Under the pieces are notes generated by a model. That model ran no database searches, had not been told where the DNA came from, and saw only the letters and a list, made by a program, of their open reading frames with translations. A DNA stretch of 64,000 nt from Desulfobacteraceae bacterium (lineage in GTDB: Bacteria > Desulfobacterota > Desulfobacteria > Desulfobacterales > Desulfosalsimonadaceae), in NCBI GenBank assembly GCA_003597945.1, contig QZJS01000075.1:1-64000 (forward strand), given 5' to 3'. Position numbers and translations under genes: made by a program. Shown in pieces: positions 43,355 through 52,380 of this stretch (its first letter is position 1; each line of letters opens with the position of its first letter).

Positions 43355-44527
43355 TCACGGCGCGAGTGGAATGTTTATATTCTCAAAACGGCATTTGATC
43401 TTCTCCGGATCCGACAGGTAAGAAAAGAGAGTCTGCCTCACAGGATCTATCTCGCCAATGCAAGACAGGGATTCGGCCACCATGGGATCAGCTGCAATAA
43501 TGACCGGCGCCTGGTGTATATCCGCCAATTGGAATGACAGAATCGTCTTATAAAAAGCGTCTTCCGCGCTTTTAGGGATCAGGACTATCCCGGAGGTTTT
43601 GCCCTTTCCCGTGCATACTTCGGACAAATAATCGACCGTATGGTTTTTTGCGTCCTTGTTGCGAGCCATCCCCAGCCGCCATCCGAAAACAATAACCACC
43701 GGCGTGTCGGCCAGACATTCAAAAAACATATCGTCTGCCGACCATTCAAATCTTTTGCGCCGTAAACCGGATTTTGTGTTATCAGCGATTTTGATCCCGT
43801 CACTATTGAACGGATTGATCGGGGTAGCGAAGTGTTCAATCTGCCGGGCAAATTTTCCGAACCGGCTCTCTTGCTTTTCAAAAAACGTGACCATCCTGTC
43901 CGGCGGCGTCGTGGGGCAGGAGTATATGAATCGGCATCCGGCATATGCCGCACCCATTGCAATGGCATCATTGCCGGTGATGCCGATATAACGCTGTTTT
44001 CCGACGGGCAACCGGCGTTTTGGGATATTCCGGATCTTGCCGGAGGCAATGGCATGGCCTCTTTTCGCGGCCGCCTGAACACCGGATGCGCAATCATTGT
44101 GGACAGTTGCGAAATGCCTGGTAAGTTGATGCGTCAGCGTATAAAAATCCATGCCGATTGCGACTGATACGGCGCCCAATAATTCGGCATTTGCTAAGAT
44201 TTGGGTGGTAATCGGATGGTTTTCAAGCCGGTCGTTTGCCGGTAAAGGTTTCATGCCGGATGAATCAATATCATCAGGAATTGTTATCGCCCACTGGCCG
44301 GCTGAACCAAGGTCCACAAGAACGTCCGCCCGGGAAAAAGGTCCGTCAAGCGGTCTATCGGAAATTTCGATATGGTAATAGTTTTTCCGGCCAATGTGTT
44401 TGGGGCCGTTTTCCTGCCATGCAAAAACCGCGCAGCCCTGAGCAAGGGCCGTATCGATCAGAATATTTCCAATGGACGCCACTTGGTCTTTGGCCGACCC
44501 CGCAATGGTAATTTTTACATCTTTCAT
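43355..44527 (-). CDS. Fused gamma-alpha subunit of 2-oxoacid:ferredoxin oxidoreductase
   Basis: A 390-residue protein. The first part (about 1-170: TIAGSAKDQVASIGNILIDTA and so on) matches the gamma domain of pyruvate/2-oxoglutarate:ferredoxin oxidoreductases. The second part (ITGNDAIAMGAAYAGCRF, YSCPTTPPDRMVTFFEK) matches the pyrimidine-binding alpha domain. The order gamma-alpha is that of the KorA/IorA-type fusions. The total is much shorter than the usual 560-610 residues, and the TPP-binding beta subunit is absent nearby. It may be a diverged or regulatory paralogue. The ferredoxin at 41643 is near but not adjacent. Confidence 0.7.
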   Translation of the reverse strand: MKDVKITIAGSAKDQVASIGNILIDTALAQGCAVFAWQENGPKHIGRKNYYHIEISDRPLDGPFSRADVLVDLGSAGQWAITIPDDIDSSGMKPLPANDRLENHPITTQILANAELLGAVSVAIGMDFYTLTHQLTRHFATVHNDCASGVQAAAKRGHAIASGKIRNIPKRRLPVGKQRYIGITGNDAIAMGAAYAGCRFIYSCPTTPPDRMVTFFEKQESRFGKFARQIEHFATPINPFNSDGIKIADNTKSGLRRKRFEWSADDMFFECLADTPVVIVFGWRLGMARNKDAKNHTVDYLSEVCTGKGKTSGIVLIPKSAEDAFYKTILSFQLADIHQAPVIIAADPMVAESLSCIGEIDPVRQTLFSYLSDPEKIKCRFENINIPLAP

Positions 44528-44736
44528 TTTGATACCAGATAGTTACAAATAGTTTTCGCTTTCCCTTCGCGTGCATGCTTTTTAGACGGAATTCAAAGTA
44601 CAGATTACCAAAGGATAAATACATACGGTTTCGGCAGTATTTTTTTTTAAAAAAAACTGTAGTCGCTTTGATGAGGGGCCAGGATCAGGAACCGGAATCG
44701 ATCAGGGCAATCATATGAGAAGGAATCGGAGAAAGA

Positions 44737-44764
44737 AATGCCGGCGCCGATAGGCGCCGGCATT
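44737..44764 (-). terminator. Perfect 12-base hairpin after response regulator
   Basis: AATGCCGGCGCC (44737-44748) and GGCGCCGGCATT (44753-44764) form a perfect stem with a GATA loop, followed on the minus strand by a T/C-rich run. It lies 62 bases beyond the stop of the LuxR-type regulator and ends the signalling operon. The rest of the 44528-44825 gap shows no gene. Confidence 0.7.
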
Positions 44765-44825
44765 CAGATGATTTCAACGTAACAAATTCAGGGACTTCTA
44801 TAAAGGAGGCGGGTTTTGTCCGCCA

Positions 44826-45485
44826 CTAAACCTCCCGGTTTGATACCAGACCTCTTTCAATGGCATAAACCGTCAATGCCGACACATTATGGAGATCAAG
44901 CTTTTCCATGAGGTTTGAGCGATGCTTGTTGACGGTCTTGACGCTGATAAACAGAATATCGGCGATATCAGCGCTCTTATAGCCTTCGGCGATCAGTTTG
45001 AGGATTTCTTTTTCACGAGGGGTTATGGTTTCCCATGTGGAGGTGGATTTGATGGTTTTTTTCTCTTCCAGATACCCGGTCAACACTTTCGCCGATACTT
45101 CCCCGCTCATATAAGGTTTGCCGGACAGTATCGTTTTCATCGCGTTCAAGACCTCGTCAAAACGGGCGTCTTTGAGGCAATATCCGTCCGCGCCCGTCTG
45201 AAACGCGGTAAGAATGTACTCTTCATCCTGATGAATGGTTAATACCAGTATTTTGGTTTTCGGGGATTGTTTCTTTATTTCCCTGATGGCGGAAATACCG
45301 TTCATTTTCGGCATGGACAGGTCCAGTATGGCGATATCCGGCAGACACTCGGACGCGCAGCGAATCGCCTCGATACCGTTGGTCGCTTCCCCGATCACTT
45401 CAAACGCATCGCTTAAGTTCAGCAACGCGCGCAATCCGTCCCTGAGGATCGTGTGATCTTCCGCGATGATAACCGTTTTCTTCAT
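44826..45485 (-). CDS. NarL/LuxR-family response regulator
   Basis: A 219-residue DNA-binding response regulator. The receiver domain has ED at the start (IIAEDHTILRDGL), the phosphorylatable Asp in IAILDLSMPKMNG, T in ILVLTIHQ and K in GYCLKDA. The C-terminal LuxR helix-turn-helix is TPREKEILKLIAEGYKSADIADIL...SVKTVNKHRSNLMEKL (first 20 residues TPREKEILKLIAEGYKSADI). I placed the start at the ATG at 45485, which overlaps the upstream stop as ATGA; the frame is open to 45500. Its likely kinase is the HisKA_3-type protein encoded at 50895-51989. Confidence 0.92.
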   Translation of the reverse strand: MKKTVIIAEDHTILRDGLRALLNLSDAFEVIGEATNGIEAIRCASECLPDIAILDLSMPKMNGISAIREIKKQSPKTKILVLTIHQDEEYILTAFQTGADGYCLKDARFDEVLNAMKTILSGKPYMSGEVSAKVLTGYLEEKKTIKSTSTWETITPREKEILKLIAEGYKSADIADILFISVKTVNKHRSNLMEKLDLHNVSALTVYAIERGLVSNREV

Positions 45486-45946
45486 ACCCCCGTCCCCCAA
45501 TAAAATAAAATCAGCTGGCTATCCGGCCGGATCCCCGCTCCCCCATTGCGCTGAAAGTGTTTTTGAATCAGCATCTTCATGATATCTACCCATTCTTGAA
45601 AACGGGCCGGTTTGGTAATAAATGAATCCGCCCCCATTTCCCGGCTGAAGACGATATCTTTTTCGTCTTGAGAGGTGGTGAAAATCACGATCGGGATATG
45701 CTGTAAGGACCGAATCGACTTGATTTCCCTTAACGCCTGCCGTCCGTCTTTCCGGGGCATATTCAGATCCAGCAGGATTAATGACGGCAGCCGGCTTGTG
45801 TTCAACAAGTGATCCATGAGTTTGATCCCGTCTTCCACGCAATGCAGATTATCGTTTCCAGCGGCTTCTCCAAAGGCTTCTTTTGCCAGCATGCAATCGT
45901 CAACATCGTCATCCGCCATCAGAACAATCGACATTTGCTGATTCAT
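45482..45946 (-). CDS. Single-domain response regulator (Rcp1-like)
   Basis: A 154-residue receiver domain without output region. It has the acidic pair in LMADDDVDD, the phospho-acceptor in LILLDLNMPRKDG, and IVIFTTSQ and SFITKPA for the conserved Thr and Lys. Such stand-alone receivers with long loops accompany phytochrome-type kinases. The start is the ATG at 45946, with AGGAG nine bases upstream. The large PAS/GAF kinase gene ends 80 bases before it on the same strand, so it is probably that kinase's direct partner. Confidence 0.9.
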   Translation of the reverse strand: MNQQMSIVLMADDDVDDCMLAKEAFGEAAGNDNLHCVEDGIKLMDHLLNTSRLPSLILLDLNMPRKDGRQALREIKSIRSLQHIPIVIFTTSQDEKDIVFSREMGADSFITKPARFQEWVDIMKMLIQKHFQRNGGAGIRPDSQLILFYWGTGV

Positions 45947-46025
45947 CAATCAAGTCTCCTGAGGGTTGTCAATTCCAGCAAAGAGTAGCTATCACATCGT
46001 AATTAAATGAAATATAAGCGATTAT

Positions 46026-49000
46026 TCATTTCTTGACTTTTTTTCGGGGCAGTTTCACGATGAAAGTTGATCCCTTCCCGGGTTGGCTTCGGGCCGTGAT
46101 AATTCCGCCATGGTTTTCGACAATCCGGCGGCATATGGCAAGGCCGATGCCGGTTCCCTGATATAAGTCGCTTTTTCCGTGGAGTCTCTGAAACGGCAGG
46201 AAAATCTTGTCCAGGTAAATTTCATCAAACCCGATGCCGTTGTCTTGTACGTGGATTTCGTAAAACCGCCCTCTCTCCGATGACGCATCATATATTTTAA
46301 TGACCGGCTCTTGATCACCTTGATATTTTAAGGCGTTACTGATCAAATTTTGAAAAAGCTGTCTCATCTGGCTTCGGTTGGCTGTTACGTCCGGAAGCGC
46401 GCCGATGTCGATGATCCCTCGACCGTCCTCAATCACAACCTGAAGGTCAGTCAACGCCTCCTCAACGGGTTCTTTTAAATTAAACGGGGTAAAAAGTTCC
46501 AGATTTGCAGCCAGCCGCGAATATGCCAACAGATCCTGGATCAGGGTCCGCATTCTTCCGGAGGCCTTATCCATTCGCGCCAGGTAATCCCTGGCCTTGT
46601 CATCTCCAAGATCCGGCATGGATTTCAACCGGTCGGCAAAAGTCCGGATCTTTCGCAGGGGTTCCTGCAGATCATGGGATGCCACATAGGCAAATTCCCC
46701 GAGGGCTTTGTTGCTTCTCGCCAATGCCTCATTTGCTTTTTTCAGCTCGGCGGTGCGTTCTCCCACCCGGGTTTCCAGCACATCCTGGTGCTGATGGAGT
46801 TCCTCAATCAGCCGCATCCGTTCCATGGCCGTGGCGACCTGATGCGTCACCGTCCGCATCAATGCCAGATCATCTTCGGAAAATGAGGCCCGCGTTTTTG
46901 TTCCGAACGACAGTGTGCCGATGACATGTCCCCGCACAATCATCGGATGGCAGGCATACGCCTGAATTCCGAAAGATTTGACCAGTTCGGTTCTGGGATC
47001 GACTTTGTTGAAGATATTTTCAGCGATAATGGGGACCCCGTCCCTGGCCGCGCATCCGCAAACCGCCACCCCGTAATCCAGCCACTCAATCCTTGCGGCT
47101 TCTTCATCCGGAATACCAATGCAGGCGTTCAGATGAAGTTTTCCGGCTTCTTCGTCGACCAGAAAATTGAAACAGGCCTGGCAGTCCAGATGTTCCATGA
47201 CCTTTCGGGAAATAAAATCGACAATTCCCTCCGGATCTTCCGATTTGAGCAATTTTTCCGCGATCTCCGCCAGTAACCGAAAACGGGCTTCTTTTTCCCT
47301 CAGGGACCGGTTCACCTTCCCGCGCGCTTCCAGTTCTGCTTCGAGGTCTTCAAAAAGACGCGCGCTTTCAAGGGACAGGGATATCAAAGCCGCGAGTTTG
47401 ATCCCGAAATCCAGGTGGGCATCGCTGAAAGCCGCCGCCGACGTGTGATTGTTGAAAAAAATCGCCCCGACGGCCTGTTTCCGGAGCAGAACCGGGACCA
47501 CCATCACGGAGCGGATGCCCCACTTTCGCATGCTCTCGTTATTTACCCGGTCATCGGTATACGCGTCATTGATGATCACCGGCTGCATGGTGTTAACGGC
47601 AAGCACGGCATGGGGATTTTCCTCGTCACTCATCCGGGTCCCGATGACGGATTCCGGAAACCCATGCACCCAACTGACGATCCACTGGTTTTCCTTTCTA
47701 AGGGATATGGCGGCGGTATCGCTTCCGATGGCGGATGCGCCCTTAAAAATGGCGGTTTCCATGATATGATCAAACTTGAGCGTGGAAAGGAGCGTCTGAT
47801 TGATTGAATTGACGGCTTTGCTGAAAGACTCGGCCTGCTTGATGTCGGTGATGTCCTGGGTGGTGCCGAAGCCGCCCAGCAATTCGCCGTTGCCGTCAAA
47901 CTCCAACTCGGCTTTTTCACGCACCCATTTCACGTTGCCGGCGACAACAATCCGGTGCTCAATATCATAGGGCGCCCCGCCCAGGCAGGCTTTCCACTCG
48001 CGATCGACGTATTCGCGGTCATCCGGATGAACCGTTTCCATAAAGGTTTCATAGGACATGGGGACCCCTGGAGAGATTCCAAAGATCCGATGCGCCTCGT
48101 CCGACCACAACAATTTGTTTTTCGCGACATTAAGGCGCCAACTTCCGGTACGGGCCACCTCCTGCGCCCGGTTGAGGTCTTCCCGGTTTTCACGAAGAGA
48201 TTCTTCGGCCAGAAATTTCCCGATCGTCATTGCCAGATAATCCGCCAGCCTTTCCAGAAATCTGATAAGCTGTATCGAAAAAACCTCTTGCCGCGGATCA
48301 TTTAACTGCAAAAGGCCGAGGCGGTCTTTGCCCACGAATAACGGCAATAGGGCCACGGATTCATACCCCGCCTGGTTGCACCGATTTCGCGTCCGCGGCA
48401 ACATATCCGCTTCCGTAGCCGAGGCAATCAACCGGGTCGTGCTGTTTGTCCAGAAACTGCCGTGGGGCGTAAAGAAAGGTTTTGCCGGATCAAAACGGCC
48501 GCAAATAACATTGCCGCACATGCATTCAAAGATCGGATTGCCGGTAAAATCTCTTATTATATTCAAGTCCTTATCCAATGCGCAAAGGCTATTTTCCGCC
48601 TGGATGAACTCATCCGGGAATCCCCTGTATTCATAATAAGGAAAATCGTCTCCCTGGCGCAGACGGATGCCCACGGCCGCACAACCGGATTGGCGCTGAA
48701 AAAAGGTCGTCACGGACGCAATCAGCTCGTGCATGCTTTTGCTTGAATTGACGACCTGCAGAAACGCAATGGTGGTTTCCCGTTCCATCTCCACGTGTTT
48801 TCGTTCGGTGATGTCGGAGACCGTAACCACGGCAAGCAATGGCTGACCCCATTCATCCCGTACAACGGCGCCGCCATAGTTTAAAATACGCTGCCAGTCG
48901 GTATGAACCCGCCTGATCCGAATCTCCAAATTTTCCAGGCGCTCATCCCGCAGAATACGGCTAAGCGGCCATTGGTCCACCGGGAGCACGGTTCCATCCA

Positions 49001-50690
49001 GTGCTGCAAGCTCAAAGATGTCGGCAAACTCGGGCAGCCGTCGACGATATTCATCATGGTTTTCAAATCCATGCATCGCAACCGCGGCCTTGTTCCAGTG
49101 GAACAAATGACCATCCATCGTGGCGACCACAAGGCCTTCCGTCAGGTTTTCCAAAATCGTTTGCAGTTGGGCCTCGCTGTGCCTCAAGGCTTTCTCAACG
49201 CTTTTTATCTCAGTGATATCCCTGGCCACATGCACGCTGCCGATGATCTTCCCCTTATCATCGACCAAGGGGGTGGTGCTGATAAGAAAATGCCCCCCGA
49301 GACACTCCTCATAAAGTTCAATGGAATGCTGAACCCCATCGGCAATGGTCATGGTATGGGGACAATACGCAGGCGGCGCGTCAGTACCATGTACGGCTTG
49401 ATAGCAGGGAAGGCCCACGCACTGCTCAGGCCGGCGTCCCAGCCGATCGGCCATGGCCTTGTTGGCTCGCACCACCCGGTGCCGATTGTCTAAAATGGCT
49501 ATCAGATCCGGAACGGTGTCAAATGTTTTTTCCCACTCCTTCTTGGCCCGGCTGACGGCTTCCTGATGATTTTTACGCTCGGTGACATCCAGGAACATGA
49601 CCCCGAATCGGCCCGGCTCGGTTTGATATGCGTAAACCTCGAACCAACGGTTTAATTGGCCGGAAAATGACTCAAAATGATCCGGCTCTCCCGTGAGGGC
49701 CACATGGCCGAACCGATCGATCCAGACCTGTTCGGTATCGGGCATGATTTCCAATACGGTTTTACCCAAAACCGTTTCGGCCTTTAATCCGGTGAGACGC
49801 TCAAATGCCGGGTTGATTTCTAGAAAACGGTAATCGCGCGGGTTGCCGCCGACGTCACAAATTACTTCGTGGACCGCAAACCCCTCGTTCATCGTCATAA
49901 AAAGTCCGTGATACCTTGCTTCACTTTCAGCCAACATAGCGGTCCGTTCGGCGACTCGATCCTCCAGCGTTTGCTTGGAATCGAGCAAGGCGGCCTCGTA
50001 TTCTTTCAATTCCGTAATATCGATCCCCATCTCCAGGATCAGAGACGAGCCGTCCGCATCGGTAAAGGGATAGTCATAGATATCGTAATTTCTTCCGTCC
50101 GGCCCGAGCCATTCCCATCGATGGGGCCGACCGGTTTTTAATACCGTATAAGTGTCGCAAATCTCACAGGGTTCGGTCCGGCCAAACAAGTACTCGTAGC
50201 AGCGCATGCCGGAGGCTTCGCCGAAACGTTCGCGGAAAAACCGGTTGGCAAACGGCACATGATAATCCGGCGTGAGGAGGATTACATAAACCGGCAGGGT
50301 CTCAAGGACGTCATAGAGCCGCTTGCGTTCTTTCCGAACGGCATCTTCGGCCCACATGCGCAGAGATATTTCCTCCTCCAGCCTTTGATTGGATTGAGCC
50401 AGTTCTTTATTAGCCGAGCTTAATTGTTCGTTGGCGGATCTCAATTCTTCATTGACCACCGCATGTTCCTCGGTGATATTCCGAATCATGTCATCGGCAT
50501 GCTTTAAATCTTCGACGGTTTTCCGAAGCTTCTTTTGGGCGGCGGCAAGCTCTTTTTTGAGACGACGAACATCGCTGTCTTTATCGGATTTTTCGGATGA
50601 TGCTGGGGGGGAAGGGGATTTTTTGGGGTTTGATTTATCGCCTGTTTTATCGGTATCGGGTTTTTTGCGGCTTTTGGTTATCTTGTTCAT
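46026..50690 (-). CDS. Multi-PAS, multi-GAF sensor histidine kinase (1554 aa)
   Basis: A very large soluble kinase with no membrane helix. A Lys/Pro/Ser-rich start and coiled coil (about 40-115) lead into at least five PAS domains and three GAF domains; the approximate order is PAS x4 (130-640), GAF (655-800), PAS (810-940), GAF (950-1105) and GAF (1125-1285). The phosphorylatable His lies in EFAYVASHDLQEPLRKI, and the ATPase domain has DNGIGFD and GTGIGLAICRRIVENHGG. Two PAS domains contain Cys clusters (MRCYEYLFGRTEPCEIC; LPCYQAVHGTDAPPAYCP) that may bind a redox cofactor. It precedes a stand-alone receiver and a LuxR-type regulator, forming one phosphorelay locus. Confidence 0.92.
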   Translation of the reverse strand: MNKITKSRKKPDTDKTGDKSNPKKSPSPPASSEKSDKDSDVRRLKKELAAAQKKLRKTVEDLKHADDMIRNITEEHAVVNEELRSANEQLSSANKELAQSNQRLEEEISLRMWAEDAVRKERKRLYDVLETLPVYVILLTPDYHVPFANRFFRERFGEASGMRCYEYLFGRTEPCEICDTYTVLKTGRPHRWEWLGPDGRNYDIYDYPFTDADGSSLILEMGIDITELKEYEAALLDSKQTLEDRVAERTAMLAESEARYHGLFMTMNEGFAVHEVICDVGGNPRDYRFLEINPAFERLTGLKAETVLGKTVLEIMPDTEQVWIDRFGHVALTGEPDHFESFSGQLNRWFEVYAYQTEPGRFGVMFLDVTERKNHQEAVSRAKKEWEKTFDTVPDLIAILDNRHRVVRANKAMADRLGRRPEQCVGLPCYQAVHGTDAPPAYCPHTMTIADGVQHSIELYEECLGGHFLISTTPLVDDKGKIIGSVHVARDITEIKSVEKALRHSEAQLQTILENLTEGLVVATMDGHLFHWNKAAVAMHGFENHDEYRRRLPEFADIFELAALDGTVLPVDQWPLSRILRDERLENLEIRIRRVHTDWQRILNYGGAVVRDEWGQPLLAVVTVSDITERKHVEMERETTIAFLQVVNSSKSMHELIASVTTFFQRQSGCAAVGIRLRQGDDFPYYEYRGFPDEFIQAENSLCALDKDLNIIRDFTGNPIFECMCGNVICGRFDPAKPFFTPHGSFWTNSTTRLIASATEADMLPRTRNRCNQAGYESVALLPLFVGKDRLGLLQLNDPRQEVFSIQLIRFLERLADYLAMTIGKFLAEESLRENREDLNRAQEVARTGSWRLNVAKNKLLWSDEAHRIFGISPGVPMSYETFMETVHPDDREYVDREWKACLGGAPYDIEHRIVVAGNVKWVREKAELEFDGNGELLGGFGTTQDITDIKQAESFSKAVNSINQTLLSTLKFDHIMETAIFKGASAIGSDTAAISLRKENQWIVSWVHGFPESVIGTRMSDEENPHAVLAVNTMQPVIINDAYTDDRVNNESMRKWGIRSVMVVPVLLRKQAVGAIFFNNHTSAAAFSDAHLDFGIKLAALISLSLESARLFEDLEAELEARGKVNRSLREKEARFRLLAEIAEKLLKSEDPEGIVDFISRKVMEHLDCQACFNFLVDEEAGKLHLNACIGIPDEEAARIEWLDYGVAVCGCAARDGVPIIAENIFNKVDPRTELVKSFGIQAYACHPMIVRGHVIGTLSFGTKTRASFSEDDLALMRTVTHQVATAMERMRLIEELHQHQDVLETRVGERTAELKKANEALARSNKALGEFAYVASHDLQEPLRKIRTFADRLKSMPDLGDDKARDYLARMDKASGRMRTLIQDLLAYSRLAANLELFTPFNLKEPVEEALTDLQVVIEDGRGIIDIGALPDVTANRSQMRQLFQNLISNALKYQGDQEPVIKIYDASSERGRFYEIHVQDNGIGFDEIYLDKIFLPFQRLHGKSDLYQGTGIGLAICRRIVENHGGIITARSQPGKGSTFIVKLPRKKVKK

Positions 50691-50894
50691 TGATCACCCA
50701 CAATGCAAATAAACGCTGGATTGCGCTTCCGGGGGTTGCACAGGCGGTATAAATTAAAACAAGTATTTAAATTTTTTGTTATATACCCGTTATCTACTTA
50801 TATGTCAAGATAGCAAGCATTTCCCATTTCTTTCTATCCGGCGCCAGGAGAAAACATACTTTAATCCGCGTCTGGAAAAGTAATGCCGGGTCTC

Positions 50895-51989
50895 TTAAAC
50901 CCTGCACGACAACACCGGCCAGATCGCTTGAACTTCCGTGCCTTTCGTTTTCGCCGAAGAGATTAAGAAGCTGCCGCCGGAATTGCCGACCCGCTCTTTC
51001 ATACTCATCAGTCCCATCCCGCTGAAACAATCTTTTTCAGGCCTTTTGCCGGAAATATCAAACCCGCGGCCGTTATCGCGTATGGTAAGTATTATTTTAT
51101 CATCGGTTTTTTCAAACACCAGTTTTACTTTATCGGCCCCGCTGTGTTTGGCCACATTGGTGAAAGCCTCCTGCATCACTCTGAATATGACCACTTTTAA
51201 CGGTTCGGGGACTTCCTTCTCGGAGATTTTCAAATCGGCATCGATGGAAATATTTGAATATGATTGCGGGAAATTTCGGCAATACCACTTAATGGCTATG
51301 ACAACTCCAAGATCGTCTAGAACGGACGGACGCAGATTATGGCAGATCCTCCGGGTTTCATCTATCGTTTGTTGAACAATATCAGTCAGATTTTTAAATT
51401 GATGATCAATGTCGAAATTTTCTTTTCTTTTTTTTAAATCGGTCATCTGTTTTTGAATTTCGAATTTAACCGCCGCCAGATTTGAACCGATGCTGTCATG
51501 CAGTTCCGTTGCAATCCGTTTTCGTTCATCTTCCTGTGTGTTAATTAATTTTATGGAAAGTTGCCTGAGTCGTTTTTCCGATTCCCGCAGCAATTCCATG
51601 GTAAAAAATTTCTGTATGGAATAGCGGATAACCCGCTCAAGGAGTTGCGGCGTTATCATTTCTTTTTCCAGATAATCCGCCGCCCCTTCTTTCATGGCCT
51701 GCACATCGATGTCATGATCGCCATGCCCGGTCAGAAGGATGAAGGGTTTTTCCATAGCATTTTCTTTCAATGCCTGGAGCAGCTCAATCCCCGTGCCTTC
51801 GCCCAGCAGATAATCGACGATGTAAATATCATACAGGCTCTTCCTTGCCTCAACAAGGGCATGTTGAAAGTTGTTTACCCATGTCAGCTCAATGCGAAGA
51901 TGCTTTACTTCCGAAACCACATCGCGGAAAAGGACATAATCGTCCTCATCGTCTTCCACCAGAAGAACTCTTACCGAATCTTTATTCAT
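50895..51989 (-). CDS. Receiver-HisKA_3 histidine kinase
   Basis: A 364-residue cytoplasmic protein from the ATG at 51989 (GGGAA upstream; the frame is open to 52070). It has an N-terminal receiver (VEDDEDDYVLF; Asp in IYIVDYLLGEGTG; K in YLEKEM), a linker coiled coil, then a NarX-type dimerisation/phosphoacceptor region with the His in ERKRIATELHDSIGSNLAAVK (first 20 residues ERKRIATELHDSIGSNLAAV). A HATPase domain with DNGRGFDISG and SGMGLMSMKERV follows. HisKA_3 kinases normally pair with NarL/LuxR regulators, so the regulator encoded at 44826-45485 is the probable target. The receiver suggests input from another kinase such as the 1554-residue protein. Confidence 0.9.
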   Translation of the reverse strand: MNKDSVRVLLVEDDEDDYVLFRDVVSEVKHLRIELTWVNNFQHALVEARKSLYDIYIVDYLLGEGTGIELLQALKENAMEKPFILLTGHGDHDIDVQAMKEGAADYLEKEMITPQLLERVIRYSIQKFFTMELLRESEKRLRQLSIKLINTQEDERKRIATELHDSIGSNLAAVKFEIQKQMTDLKKRKENFDIDHQFKNLTDIVQQTIDETRRICHNLRPSVLDDLGVVIAIKWYCRNFPQSYSNISIDADLKISEKEVPEPLKVVIFRVMQEAFTNVAKHSGADKVKLVFEKTDDKIILTIRDNGRGFDISGKRPEKDCFSGMGLMSMKERVGNSGGSFLISSAKTKGTEVQAIWPVLSCRV

Positions 51990-52276
51990 AATTTTTCCCG
52001 ATCCAAGGAATTGGTGGGCACTACGTTCAGGATGCGGCTTTTTTGCGGACAACTCGGGAAAATGCCGCAATGCCGCTTCACGGCTTTTGCCATCCCCGTT
52101 AATAGTTATATACTCGAAACTTCAGGATTGAAAGTACTTAATTTATATTGACAAGGACGAGGTACGGCCCTGTTTGCCAGGTAGAAAATGGTTTGTGGAA
52201 TGATGTGCGGAAATTTCTAAAATGGATGAATCGGGTGGAAAACATGGTGAGTAATAACTGTTCGGTGAAAAGCGAT

Positions 52277-52334
52277 GGGAAGATGCATACCGGGCAGGGG
52301 CAGTACCTCCTTTGCCTTGGGAATGCATCTTCCC
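52277..52334. repeat. Twelve-base perfect stem with structured loop
   Basis: GGGAAGATGCAT (52277-52288) and ATGCATCTTCCC (52323-52334) pair perfectly around a 34-base loop that can form a further GGCA/TGCC stem. It lies in the 391-base gap (51990-52380) between the selenoprotein gene and the kinase gene. It may be a terminator-like or regulatory RNA structure; no T-run follows. Nothing else is recognised in this gap. Confidence 0.45.
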
Positions 52335-52380
52335 TATTTCCTAATTTCCTATAAAAAACGAATTTTAAACCAAAATCGTT

